In this document: positions 6,138-13,642 of the stretch, in pieces
How the letters are laid out: each line of letters opens with the position of its first letter
Numbering within the stretch: the stretch's first letter is position 1
From: DASYSA01 sp036003885
Lineage (GTDB): Bacteria > Acidobacteriota > Blastocatellia > UBA7656
Length of the DNA stretch: 15,774 nucleotides
Direction: 5' to 3'
Assembly (NCBI GenBank): GCA_036003885.1
Contig: DASYSA010000367.1
Coordinates: forward strand, 1-15,774
Made by a program: the position numbers and the translations under genes
The notes under the pieces: model-generated
What the model was told of the DNA's origin: nothing
Database searches by the model: none
Seen by the model: only the letters and a program-made list of their open reading frames with translations

Positions 6138-7544
6138 ATGCGTTCTGCGGTTCTCATAGTCGACGATGAGGTAGCGGCCCGATATGGCATCAGAAGGGCT
6201 TTGGAACGGGAAGACTACCTCATCGTCGAGGCTGACAGCGTCGATAGCGCCGAGGAGATGATTGAAAGCCGGCATCCCAGTGTCGTGCTGTTGGACGTCA
6301 AGCTTGCAAGCGAATCCGGCCTGGACTACCTGCCTCAGCTGGTTTCACGTCGAGAAGCGCCCGTCGTTATCATCATCACTGCTCACGGCTCGGAACGAAT
6401 GGCAGTCGAGGCGATGAAGAAGGGTGCCTATGACTACCTGGCTAAGCCTTTTGATATCGAAGAACTCAGAATTCTGGTTCGCAATGCGGCAGAAGTGTTT
6501 CGGTTGAGGACCGAGAACGAACGGCTGCGCAACGAACTGAGCGGCACGGAGACCTTTGGCCAGCTCATAGGGTCGTCAGCGGCCATGTCCAGGATTTACT
6601 CCTTAATCGAGAAGGTAGCCCCGACCGACGTAAACGTCCTTATCACCGGCGAGTCCGGGACCGGAAAAGAGGTTGTTGCCAGAGAGATTCATGCACATGG
6701 GCGCGCTGTCAGCGGTCCTTTCGTTGCGCTCAACTGCGCTGCCATGCCGGAAGAATTGATCGAATCGGAACTGTTTGGCCATGAGAAGGGGGCCTTTACC
6801 GGCGCGGCCGCGAAGCGGGTAGGGAAGTTCGAACTCGGGAATAAAGGCACCCTTTTTCTCGATGAGATCGGCGACATGAGCCTTGCGACTCAGGCCAAGG
6901 TTCTTCGGGTGATCGAAGACAAACAATTCCAGCGATTGGGCAGCAATGAACTTCTAAGCAGCGACGTGAGACTAATCAGCGCTACCAATAAGGACCTCCA
7001 GAAAGAAGTTGAGTTCGGGCGCTTCAGAGAGGACTTGTTTTACCGGCTATGTGTAGTCTCAATGCACCTCCCGCCGCTGAGGGAGAGGAAATCAGATATC
7101 TCGGCGCTGGCTCAGGCCTTCTGCGAACGCTACTCCGTCGCCTATCGACGAAAGCCCTTACAACTCTCGAATAATGCGCTCAAGCGATTGCTTGAGTACG
7201 ATTGGCCAGGAAACGTCCGGCAGCTGAGGAACTGCATTGAGCGAGCCGTGGTTCTTGAAGATGGCGAAGAAATTACATTAGATGTATTTCCCGATGAGAG
7301 CGCCTTTAATAGCCAGCAAAAACAGTTGTTAACTCGAGAGGGCGATGAGATCAGCGTACCCTTTACGGTGGACTTCAGGGATGCGAGGAAAGAGTTTGAG
7401 CGTAAATACATTGAGAGGTGCCTTGAGCAGGCGTCCGGTAACGTCACAAAGGCAGCGGCTCTCCTGGGCATGCACCGGCAAAGCCTCCAGCACAAGATCA
7501 AGGAACTGGGACTCACCAAGCGATTTATCGCCGACGACGAGTAA
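6138..7544 (+). CDS. NtrC-family sigma-54-dependent response regulator
   Basis: The protein has 468 residues from ATG 6138; TTG 6126 in frame would add four residues and neither has a clear ribosome site. The receiver domain (1-120) has acidic residues Asp9/Asp10, phospho-acceptor Asp53 (VVLLDVKLA), Thr81 and Lys103. The AAA+ domain (about 138-375) has Walker A GESGTGKE (171-178), the sigma-54 contact loop GAFTGA (218-223), Walker B GTLFLDE (237-243) and the family motif YDWPGNVRQL (354-363). A Fis-type helix-turn-helix closes the protein (NVTKAAALLGMHRQSLQHKI, 435-454). All parts needed for ATP-driven activation of sigma-54 promoters are intact. No histidine kinase is adjacent, so the partner and the regulon are unknown. 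The gene is convergent with ssb. Confidence 0.95.
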   Translation: MRSAVLIVDDEVAARYGIRRALEREDYLIVEADSVDSAEEMIESRHPSVVLLDVKLASESGLDYLPQLVSRREAPVVIIITAHGSERMAVEAMKKGAYDYLAKPFDIEELRILVRNAAEVFRLRTENERLRNELSGTETFGQLIGSSAAMSRIYSLIEKVAPTDVNVLITGESGTGKEVVAREIHAHGRAVSGPFVALNCAAMPEELIESELFGHEKGAFTGAAAKRVGKFELGNKGTLFLDEIGDMSLATQAKVLRVIEDKQFQRLGSNELLSSDVRLISATNKDLQKEVEFGRFREDLFYRLCVVSMHLPPLRERKSDISALAQAFCERYSVAYRRKPLQLSNNALKRLLEYDWPGNVRQLRNCIERAVVLEDGEEITLDVFPDESAFNSQQKQLLTREGDEISVPFTVDFRDARKEFERKYIERCLEQASGNVTKAAALLGMHRQSLQHKIKELGLTKRFIADDE

Positions 7545-7583
7545 GGGGCGGGTTCGCAAGAGATGCCGATCCGCCCCCGCCCC
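7545..7583. terminator. GC-rich dyad between convergent ends of the regulator and ssb
   Basis: GGGGCGGG (7545-7552), starting at the base after the regulator's TAA, pairs with CCCGCCCC (7576-7583), just before the ssb stop. The loop is 23 bases and there is no T-run on either side. The position between convergent genes suggests a bidirectional transcription barrier, but the missing U-tract makes this uncertain. Confidence 0.4.
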
Positions 7584-7585
7584 GA

Positions 7586-8035
7586 CTAGAACGGCACATC
7601 GTCATCCGTAATCCCGTCAGCAGGTTCTTCACGCACCGAGGGCGGCCTCGCTCCGGCCCCCGCACCAGTGGCACGCTCCTCTCGCGGTGGGGCACCATCC
7701 TCAGATCGCGGGCCTATGAACTGGAGATCGCTGCCCGTAACCTCGAGACTGGTTCGCGTAGTTCCCTCGCGGTCTTGCCATTCGCGCTGAGTCAGGCGAC
7801 CCTCGATATAAACCTGCTTGCCCTTGGAAAGATACTGGCTTGCAACCTCAGCTTGCCTTCCCCAGAACGTTACTTTGAACCAGGTTGTTGAGTCCTGGAA
7901 TTCACCAGACTTATCTTTTCGTCGCTCCGTTGTAGCGACAGAGAAGTCGCAAACCGGGGTTCCCTGCGGTGTGTATCTCAACTCAGGATCGCGGCCCAGA
8001 TACCCAACGATCGTGATCTTATTGAACGAAGCCAT
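7586..8035 (-). CDS. ssb: Single-stranded DNA-binding protein
   Basis: The protein has 149 residues, typical for bacterial SSB, which coats single-stranded DNA as a tetramer during replication, repair and recombination. The OB fold spans about residues 1-105 (MASFNKITIVGYLGRDPELR, TTWFKVTFWGRQAEVASQYL, GKQVYIEGRLTQREW). A Gly/Arg/Pro-rich disordered linker follows. The C-terminal tip DDDVPF is the acidic peptide that recruits partner proteins. A strong AAGGAGGA ribosome site is 5 bases before the ATG. It is not beside rpsF/rpsR, so this is a stand-alone ssb. The promoter at 8111-8139 gives a leader of about 70 bases. Confidence 0.96.
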   Translation of the reverse strand: MASFNKITIVGYLGRDPELRYTPQGTPVCDFSVATTERRKDKSGEFQDSTTWFKVTFWGRQAEVASQYLSKGKQVYIEGRLTQREWQDREGTTRTSLEVTGSDLQFIGPRSEDGAPPREERATGAGAGARPPSVREEPADGITDDDVPF

Positions 8036-8110
8036 AGCTTTCCTCCTTCAAGTTTTCAAGTAGTGTTCTCTTCATCGTCGGGGCGGACGGATTCTGATTC
8101 GAAGGCCCGC

Positions 8111-8139
8111 ATTCTACCACAATTCAAGTTCGAAACCAG
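8111..8139 (-). promoter_or_regulatory. Putative extended -10 promoter of ssb
   Basis: On the minus strand TGG-TAGAAT (the -10 is 8116-8111) has the TGn extension and 5 of 6 matches to TATAAT. A weak -35 (CTGGTT) lies 17 bp upstream. The surrounding TTGTGGT-N2-AATG is shared with the nuclease promoter at 8770. Confidence 0.5.
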
Positions 8140-8204
8140 CAGATTTTTGTTCGATTCTGCATCGACAGGAAGCACTTTTTGACTACTCGGAGAAGATGTG
8201 CGTT

Positions 8205-8681
8205 CTACATCTTATAATCGGTTGTATCATCCAGAATGTTATCAGGCCAGTCATCCTCTTCCTGAGGTGCTGGATCCTCTGTCAGGGAGGTACTCGAGTT
8301 TTTGACGACGATCTCATTGACATATATCGGACAATCCACGCGCAGGGCCAGGGCAATCGCGTCGCTGGGCCTGGAGTCGACCAGCATGACTTCGCCGTCG
8401 CGTATCATCTCGATCACGGCGAAGAATGTGTTCTCGATGAGATCCGTAATAACGATGCGCCGCACGGTGGCACCGAGCTCCCAGATGATGTTCTTGACGA
8501 GGTCGTGAGTCATCGGTCTTTGCGTAGCGAGTTTCTCGATCTCCACGGCAATTGCGTTGGCTTCGAATGCTCCAACCCATATGGGAAGCATTGCGTCGCC
8601 GCTCACATCCTTGAGAATAATGATAGGCGTATTAGCAGAGGGATCCATCATCAATCCGCGTATCTTCATTTCTATTTCCAT
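8205..8681 (-). CDS. Bifunctional nuclease family protein (DUF151)
   Basis: The protein has 158 residues. The DUF151/BFN core covers about residues 1-125, with the signature VDSRPSDAIALALRVDCPIY and the start pattern IRGLMMDPSANTPIIILKD followed by LPIWVGAFEANAI. Members have been reported to have RNase and DNase activity in plants and are common but little studied in bacteria, so the cellular role here is open. The C-terminal 30 residues are acidic (EDPAPQEEDDWPDN) and probably disordered. AGGGGA serves as ribosome site before ATG 8681. It points the same way as ssb, 169 bp upstream of it, with a separate promoter. ATG 8669 (MKIRG) is an alternative start. Confidence 0.9.
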   Translation of the reverse strand: MEIEMKIRGLMMDPSANTPIIILKDVSGDAMLPIWVGAFEANAIAVEIEKLATQRPMTHDLVKNIIWELGATVRRIVITDLIENTFFAVIEMIRDGEVMLVDSRPSDAIALALRVDCPIYVNEIVVKNSSTSLTEDPAPQEEDDWPDNILDDTTDYKM

Positions 8682-8769
8682 GAGCTGTCCCCTTCGGGTT
8701 TGTGATCAAACGCGAGCAACACTGCCACTCAAAGTCATCGTTTTAGTCAGGTCGTCAACGACGGCGTCC

Positions 8770-8778
8770 ATTACACCA
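8770..8778 (-). promoter_or_regulatory. Putative extended -10 element of the DUF151 nuclease gene
   Basis: The minus strand reads TGG-TGTAAT (-10 at 8775-8770), an extended -10 with 5 of 6 consensus matches and no good -35. The context TTGTGGT-N2-AATG is the same as at the ssb promoter. The predicted leader is about 80 bases. Confidence 0.4.
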
Positions 8779-8932
8779 CAAGTGTCAATCCAAAGTCCAC
8801 TACAGGCTCCGATTGCTGCTCGCGGCCGCTCTACGTCTCAACGTTTACTCGGCAGTAGACTCTGTTCGCTGCCCGGAGAGCCGTAGCAGGTAGCAGACAT
8901 ACATCTCTTCCTGAAGCAAAAATGAATGTTCC

Positions 8933-8962
8933 TTGACACTCACTGAGCCTTCGAACTAGGAT
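8933..8962 (+). promoter_or_regulatory. Putative parAB promoter
   Basis: A perfect -35 TTGACA (8933-8938) is followed after 18 bp by TAGGAT (8957-8962). The start point would be near 8969, leaving a leader of about 27 bases with an AGGAGAGG ribosome site before ATG 8996. Confidence 0.55.
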
Positions 8963-8995
8963 GCAGAGGTTTGCGAGAGGAGAGGTACCCCGGGG

Positions 8996-9751
8996 ATGGT
9001 GATTGCGATAGCAAATCAGAAGGGTGGCGTGGGGAAGACGACTACGGCAATTAATCTCTCGGCCGCTCTCGCGCTGAGCGGAAAAAGGGTGCTCCTGGTC
9101 GACCTGGACCCCCAAGCGAACAGTTCACTTACATTCCTCGATCCGAAGGCGACGGAGGAGTCTGTATACGAGTTACTGACCGAGCCCTCGCTTGATTATG
9201 AGAAGGTGATCAAGAGTTCGCCGATTATGGGGCTTGATGTGCTCCCCTCAAGAATCAGTCTGGCAAAGTTCGAAAGCAAGCTGTTGGGGGAATTCGATGC
9301 GCCTTTCAGGCTCAAGGATCGCCTTGATGGTCTGGCCTCGAAGTATGACTATATTCTGATCGACACCCCACCCACACTCGGGCTGATAACGGTCAACGCA
9401 TTGGTCGCATCCGACTACCTGATCATACCTATACAGCCTTCATACTTTGCCTTAGAAGGCACTGACGATTTATTGGAAACAATAGACAAGGTTAAAGCTC
9501 GACCAAATCCTAACCTTCAAGTGTTAGGTGTGGTGATAACCCTACACGATAAGCGGACAACTCTGGCGCGAGATATCCAGGAGCAGATCAAGCAGGTGTT
9601 TGGTGACAAGGTATTCAGTACGGTTATCAGTAAGTCGGTGCGATTGGAAGAGAGTCCTGCCTACAAGGAAACGATATTCACGTTTGCGCCAAACTCGAGT
9701 GGTGCGAGCGAGTATTCAAGTCTGTGTGATGAGGTGATTCGCCGTGTCTAA
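8996..9751 (+). CDS. parA: ParA/Soj-type chromosome partition ATPase
   Basis: The protein has 251 residues, the size of chromosomal (Soj-like) ParA without the N-terminal DNA-binding extension of plasmid P1-type ParA. The deviant Walker A motif KGGVGKTT (9-16, signature Lys9) is followed by LLVDLDPQANSS and the Walker B region YILIDTPPTLG. The C-terminal part APNSSGASEYSSLCDE matches Soj proteins. It is expected to bind nucleoid DNA as an ATP dimer and be released by ParB, moving origins or other cargo. Its last 8 bases overlap parB, so the two are translationally coupled. Confidence 0.94.
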   Translation: MVIAIANQKGGVGKTTTAINLSAALALSGKRVLLVDLDPQANSSLTFLDPKATEESVYELLTEPSLDYEKVIKSSPIMGLDVLPSRISLAKFESKLLGEFDAPFRLKDRLDGLASKYDYILIDTPPTLGLITVNALVASDYLIIPIQPSYFALEGTDDLLETIDKVKARPNPNLQVLGVVITLHDKRTTLARDIQEQIKQVFGDKVFSTVISKSVRLEESPAYKETIFTFAPNSSGASEYSSLCDEVIRRV

Positions 9752-10568
9752 GAGAGGGCTTCCGACAAACTTCAAACTCCGTCACGATGCGCACTACGTC
9801 GAACTGCTGACGAGCAAGGGAGGGGGTGCTCCGATTGGCCGAATGATCCCCATCGAAAAACTGGCACCCAATCCCGGCCAACCAAGAGTGGAGATCGGAG
9901 ACCTGTCTGAACTGGTCAGCTCGATCCAGAGCAAAGGCGTTCTGGAGCCGCTCCTTGTGAGACCGAGTGATGTCGGCGGCAGGTTCATGATAATCAGCGG
10001 GGAGAGGAGATACCGAGCGAGCCTCGAAGCCGGCCTTACAGAGCTGCCCTGCATTGAGCTGGACGTCGATGAAAGAGACGTCGCTGAAATATCGTTGATC
10101 GAGAACCTGCAGAGGAAAGACCTGACCGCATTCGAGGAGGCCGACGGATTGCAGGCACTGGCGGTCCGCTTCGGATATACACACGAGCAGATCGCAAAGA
10201 AGATTGGAAAAGCGAGAAGCTCCATTACCGAGTCGCTCTCATTGGCAGGCCTCCCTGCGGACATACGCGACCTTTGTCGGCGTGCCGACATTTCCGCGAA
10301 ATCTATGTTGCTACAGGTGGTTAGGCAGCCGGATGTGGCTGAGATGCGGCGGTTTGTAGAGGCGATCAGCGGGGCGGGTCTCACCCGCGATCAAGCTCGC
10401 CAGGTTAGACACGGGAAGGCGACAACGAAGGTCAAGGGGTTTGTTTTTCACTTCAGCGGTAAAAACAAACAGTATTCGCTCACTCTGAAGTTCCGTAAGG
10501 GGAGCGTATCGAAGTCAGAAGTCACACTAGCCCTGTCAGAGGCCATGAAATCCCTCAACGAGAATTAG
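9744..10568 (+). CDS. parB: ParB/Spo0J-family partition protein
   Basis: The protein has 274 residues and starts at GTG 9744 inside the end of parA. The N-terminal CTPase/ParB domain has GERRYRA (86-92, phosphate/CTP-binding) and ENLQRKDL (120-127). A helix-turn-helix follows (YTHEQIAKKIGKARSSITES, 145-164), which reads parS in the family. The C-terminal region (about 230-274, KGFVFHFSGKNKQYSLTLKF) is beta-strand-rich and probably dimerises. It loads as a clamp at parS and stimulates ParA. I saw no canonical parS in the window. The locus is not flanked by rsmG (gidB), the usual neighbour of chromosomal parAB. It ends 1 bp from the stop of the convergent gene. Confidence 0.93.
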   Translation: MSKRGLPTNFKLRHDAHYVELLTSKGGGAPIGRMIPIEKLAPNPGQPRVEIGDLSELVSSIQSKGVLEPLLVRPSDVGGRFMIISGERRYRASLEAGLTELPCIELDVDERDVAEISLIENLQRKDLTAFEEADGLQALAVRFGYTHEQIAKKIGKARSSITESLSLAGLPADIRDLCRRADISAKSMLLQVVRQPDVAEMRRFVEAISGAGLTRDQARQVRHGKATTKVKGFVFHFSGKNKQYSLTLKFRKGSVSKSEVTLALSEAMKSLNEN

Positions 10569-10569
10569 T

Positions 10570-11103
10570 CTACTTGCTCTGTTTCCGGGCCATCTCTTCC
10601 CTGTATTTCTTTGCGAGTCTTTTCGCAAGCTTGTCCAGATAGGGCTTGAATGGCTTGAGCAGACGAGCTCTCAATCCACCCTGGTTTTCTCGCCACTTCT
10701 CGAAATGCTTCTCGACATAGAGCCGGCAAGCGATCTCCAGTTGATTCTTCCGTATGCCCTTCGATAATGTGAGATGGTAGTGCTGGGCGACCAGGGAGAG
10801 CACTACCTGCGCGACGTTGGACTTGATCGAGAGCCTGGCGATCAATCTCTTCGGGAACTTTTCTTTGGGCGCAAGAACTGTCGTCGCAATTTCCGCCCAG
10901 GCCGTCTGGCCGCCCATCTTCGGGTGATAAAGGGCCGGCAGCGTAGCCCGCTGACTGGCGGACAGTCGCGGCTCCGTAATTACGTCCACGAAAACTAACT
11001 TGCTGAATCCTCGCAGATGCTCCGCGGGAATTACTTCAAGTACCTTCTCAACATTCTGCTCGAGCTTGCGAATCTCATGCTCGGATAGGACCTCAATTTT
11101 CAT
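10570..11103 (-). CDS. Hypothetical protein, possibly a degenerate zincin-like fold
   Basis: The protein has 177 residues, with an AAAGGC site before ATG 11103. I do not recognise the family. The N-terminal half is mixed alpha/beta (SKLVFVDVITEPR, LYHPKMGGQTAWAEIATTVL). The middle reads VAQVVLSLVAQHYHLTLSKG. The last 40 residues are Lys/Arg-rich helix (KPYLDKLAKRLAKKYREEM). The order 'conserved strand, LYYPK, then a His-containing helix before an E-x2-A segment' recalls small HExxH metallopeptidase-like proteins, but no HExxH is present, so any such relation would be to an inactive relative. It lies 65 bp downstream of lpxD on the same strand, and an AT-rich TAATAG-type -10 could serve it separately. 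Confidence 0.75.
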   Translation of the reverse strand: MKIEVLSEHEIRKLEQNVEKVLEVIPAEHLRGFSKLVFVDVITEPRLSASQRATLPALYHPKMGGQTAWAEIATTVLAPKEKFPKRLIARLSIKSNVAQVVLSLVAQHYHLTLSKGIRKNQLEIACRLYVEKHFEKWRENQGGLRARLLKPFKPYLDKLAKRLAKKYREEMARKQSK

Positions 11104-11168
11104 GTTTGCCTTTAGCTCTTAACTGTCTATTAGATTTGCTATTATTGCTTTCTGGATTCTTCAGGTAA

Positions 11169-12194
11169 TTACTGAGAAGTTGGCTCGAGCTTCGCCACCC
11201 GCCGTTCCAGATCCCTCATCGCCCGGTGGATCTCCGGCAAGCGAGTGAAGGATGCTGTGGACCTCAGCCACTTCCTATTATCGAAAGCAGGCGACCCCGA
11301 GACCACCTTGCCCGGCTCGACGTCGTCCCCCACCCCGCTCTGAGCGGTTACAATGGCCCCGTCGCCAATCGTCAGGTGCCCGGCTGATCCCACCTGACCT
11401 GCCAGCACTACGTTGCTCCCTATCCGAGTCGATCCTGCCAACCCGACCTGTGCACAAAGAAGGCTATTTTTTGCTACCGACGAACCGTGACCTATCTGTA
11501 CAAGATTGTCGAGTTTCGTTCCCTCTCCCACAACCGTCTGGCCCAATGTAGCTCGATCGATAGTCGTGCAAGCTCCGATCTCAACATCATCGCCGAGGAC
11601 TACCGTGCCGGTCTGGATGATCTTGTACCAGGTCCCATCATCTGCTTTGGCATACCCGAAACCGTCCGCACCGATTACCGAGTTGGGTTGTATTATGCAG
11701 CGCCTTCCGATCACCACCTCATGACATATCACGCTTCCAGAATGGATCGTAGTGCCCTCGCCGACTCGGGCCCCCTCCTCGATCGTACAGTTGCTACCAA
11801 TTCTTACTCGCGCTTCAATGATCACGCCGTCCGCTACGTGAGTGAAAGCATCAATGGATACATCAGCTCCGATGACCGCCCGGTCTGAAACCCACGCCGA
11901 GGGATGCACGAAGGGCTGTCTCGCAGGGCGGGAGTGGAAAACCTCTATCGCCCTGGCGAATGTCAGGTAGGGATTCTTGTGCCTGAGTAGAGATCGACCG
12001 AGATCGGGGCAGTCGGATCCAACAATCACGGCCGAAGCCATTGTCCTCTTTGCATCCGCCAGGTACTTCGAGTTTGTCAGGAAACTAAGGTCGCCTTCGG
12101 TGGCATCCTCAAGTGTGGCTACTCCGCGAATTTCGATTTCGCCGTCTCCCTGTAGTGTGCACGATAGTCTTTCCGCAATCTCGTCTAATCTCAT
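11169..12194 (-). CDS. lpxD: UDP-3-O-acylglucosamine N-acyltransferase
   Basis: The protein has 341 residues from ATG 12194; the open frame runs 80 codons further upstream, but that part is unlike LpxD and overlaps xerD. LpxD transfers an N-linked acyl chain from acyl-ACP in the third step of lipid A synthesis. The N-terminal uridine-binding domain (1-95) has VATLEDATEGDLSFLTNSKY. A left-handed beta helix of hexapeptide repeats follows (about 100-300). The catalytic-histidine motif DNLVQIGHG has His236, and the conserved VIGADGFGYA is at 173-182. The C-terminal helix (about 318-338) fits the trimer tail. It proves an outer membrane with lipid A. It is not beside lpxA, fabZ or bamA, so it sits outside the usual lpx cluster. 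Confidence 0.96.
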   Translation of the reverse strand: MRLDEIAERLSCTLQGDGEIEIRGVATLEDATEGDLSFLTNSKYLADAKRTMASAVIVGSDCPDLGRSLLRHKNPYLTFARAIEVFHSRPARQPFVHPSAWVSDRAVIGADVSIDAFTHVADGVIIEARVRIGSNCTIEEGARVGEGTTIHSGSVICHEVVIGRRCIIQPNSVIGADGFGYAKADDGTWYKIIQTGTVVLGDDVEIGACTTIDRATLGQTVVGEGTKLDNLVQIGHGSSVAKNSLLCAQVGLAGSTRIGSNVVLAGQVGSAGHLTIGDGAIVTAQSGVGDDVEPGKVVSGSPAFDNRKWLRSTASFTRLPEIHRAMRDLERRVAKLEPTSQ

Positions 12195-12294
12195 CAAATA
12201 GCCTCGACTCCCTAAATCAAAGGTCCATCTGTCTGAAGGTTCCGATCTCTCGTCGCTTCTCGGAGATTTACTAAGCCCGTTCGGCCTCTTGAAT

Positions 12295-12322
12295 TTGGAC
12301 TTCGCCCGGAATCGTATAGAAT
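12295..12322 (+). promoter_or_regulatory. Putative promoter overlapping the xerC/D start
   Basis: TTGGAC (12295-12300), then 16 bp, then TAGAAT (12317-12322), which ends directly at ATG 12323. If real, transcription starts inside the annotated coding sequence near 12329 and translation would begin downstream. Confidence 0.4.
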
Positions 12323-13255
12323 ATGCCGAAGATTTCAGGATGGAGTCAACCCGGTGAGAGGCGGGGCATAACGTTGGAGGATAGCATCGAAAGAAACTTC
12401 CTGAGCTATCTGCGGGTGGAGAGGGGACTCTCATCGAACACTCTCGCAGCCTACAAGTCCGACCTCGAAAAACTCCGCAGCTATGCCCGCGATATAGGTA
12501 AGGACCTCCTTTCGATCGAACGAAGTGACATCGCCGATTTCATTCAGACGCTCAGCAACTCGGGGTTAGAAGCGAGGAGCATTTCCAGAGCGCTGGTCAC
12601 CGTCAGAAATCTATACAGGTTCCTGTTGCTGGATGGCCATTTGAATCGCGACCCAAGCACAAATATTCAGAGCCCAAGATCCTGGCAGTCCCTTCCGAAA
12701 TTTCTATCAACTGAAGAGGTCAACAGACTGCTCGATAGCCCCAATACCTCCACCGAGATCGGGCTGCGGGATAAAGCGATGCTGGAGGTGCTGTATGCCA
12801 CCGGCCTTCGGGTTTCAGAATTGGTGTCGTTGAAGGTCGCCGACCTGAACCTCGATTTCGGCTTTCTGGTAACCCTTGGAAAAGGGACAAAGGAACGTGC
12901 GGTTCCAATAGGGCAGAGCGCCGTGACCTGGATCACGCGGTACCTCGGAGTTCGCGCCTCTTTGCTCAATGGCAAAAACACTTCCAGGTTGTTCGTCGGG
13001 GCGAGAGGAGAGGACGTCACCCGGCAGGCATTCTGGAAATTGATCGTGATGTACGGCAACAAGGCGCGCATAGGTCACGTCACGCCTCACTTGCTCAGAC
13101 ACAGCTTTGCAACGCATCTCCTCGAGAACGGCGCCGACCTTCGATCAGTGCAGATGATGCTTGGCCACAGCGACATCAGCACAACGCAGATCTACACCCA
13201 CGTAACGAACGAAAGACTTCGAGAGATCTTTAAAAGATTCCACCCGCGAGCCTGA
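12323..13255 (+). CDS. xerD: Tyrosine recombinase XerC/XerD
   Basis: The product is 310 residues if ATG 12323 is used. All catalytic residues of the tyrosine recombinases are visible: Arg163 (ATGLRVSEL), Lys187 (LGKGTKER), His256 and Arg259 (HLLRHSFATHLL), His282 (LGHSD) and nucleophile Tyr291 (TTQIYTHV). The N-terminal core-binding domain starts about residue 19 (EDSIERNFLSYLRVERGLS). Xer proteins resolve chromosome dimers at dif with FtsK. The family's usual N-terminus begins near codon 18, and TTG 12374 with GAGAGGCGGGG upstream is a credible alternative start, supported by the promoter that ends at 12322. XerC and XerD cannot be told apart safely by eye. No integrated element surrounds it, so a housekeeping role is favoured. 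Confidence 0.92.
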   Translation: MPKISGWSQPGERRGITLEDSIERNFLSYLRVERGLSSNTLAAYKSDLEKLRSYARDIGKDLLSIERSDIADFIQTLSNSGLEARSISRALVTVRNLYRFLLLDGHLNRDPSTNIQSPRSWQSLPKFLSTEEVNRLLDSPNTSTEIGLRDKAMLEVLYATGLRVSELVSLKVADLNLDFGFLVTLGKGTKERAVPIGQSAVTWITRYLGVRASLLNGKNTSRLFVGARGEDVTRQAFWKLIVMYGNKARIGHVTPHLLRHSFATHLLENGADLRSVQMMLGHSDISTTQIYTHVTNERLREIFKRFHPRA

Positions 13256-13271
13256 AAGGAGTCCATTCGCG

Positions 13272-13568
13272 TCAGTACTCCTTGATCTGAGGGCTTCGTG
13301 TGAACATTTCGACCAAGTAGTCGTGCAGGTAGTTATAGAGCTGCCTCTGAAAGTCCCACTCGAACGCCCTGGCATCGATCTCCCGAGCAGTGAGGCAAAA
13401 CCTATATGGGTCCTCGTGTATTCCTGAATGCCTCAAGGTCACTGTGACCTCGACACCTCTCTCAACGCATTGTGCCTTCCACTCGAAGAGTGGATGTTCG
13501 TATCGATCAATCTCTGTTTGAACCTTATGTAGTCGGCCCCTGGAAACTGCCGAGATTTCTTCGGTCAT
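13272..13568 (-). CDS. Small hypothetical protein (98 residues)
   Basis: It starts at ATG 13568 (TTG 13574 in frame would add two residues) and ends 16 bp from the convergent xer gene. The composition is ordinary for a folded soluble protein: charged N-terminal half with QTEIDRYEHPLFEWKAQCVE, a strand segment VEVTVTLRHS, and an aromatic C-terminal helix FEWDFQRQLYNYLHDYLVEM. No signal peptide or membrane segment is seen, and no known motif is recognised. The clean spacing and amphipathic pattern favour a real gene; the ribosome site (AAGAG) is modest. Confidence 0.7.
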   Translation of the reverse strand: MTEEISAVSRGRLHKVQTEIDRYEHPLFEWKAQCVERGVEVTVTLRHSGIHEDPYRFCLTAREIDARAFEWDFQRQLYNYLHDYLVEMFTRSPQIKEY

Positions 13569-13613
13569 ATCCAACTCTTTTGAGTTTCAAACACTGAACT
13601 ACCGGCCATGTAA

Positions 13614-13642
13614 AATCTTCAACCGTGCGGCCCCTGAAGATT
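13614..13642. repeat. Inverted repeat AATCTTCA-N13-TGAAGATT
   Basis: Perfect 8-bp arms with a 13-base GC-rich loop, upstream of the leftward 98-residue gene. It could be an operator or an RNA hairpin; no T-run makes it a terminator. Confidence 0.45.

Larger units (their letters stand above)
8682..8995. other. Divergent intergenic region between the DUF151 nuclease and parA (314 bp)
   Basis: This region holds the leftward promoter at 8770-8778 and the rightward promoter at 8933-8962. A small dyad, ACAC-CACAA-GTGT (8773-8785), overlaps the leftward -10. I could not find a parS-like palindrome here. No open frame looks coding. Confidence 0.55.

Noticed and set aside
6343..6360. GTTTCACG half-site resembling parS
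   Set aside because: The other half reads TCGAGAAG and does not complete the palindrome; it is inside the response regulator gene.
8193..8213. AAGATGT/ACATCTT hairpin at the end of the DUF151 nuclease gene
   Set aside because: The stem is only 7 bp, spans the stop codon and has no T-run on the minus strand, so a terminator call is not supported.
12195..12434. An 80-codon N-terminal extension of LpxD
   Set aside because: It is unlike any LpxD N-terminus, overlaps the xer gene, and ATG 12194 gives the family's normal start and length.
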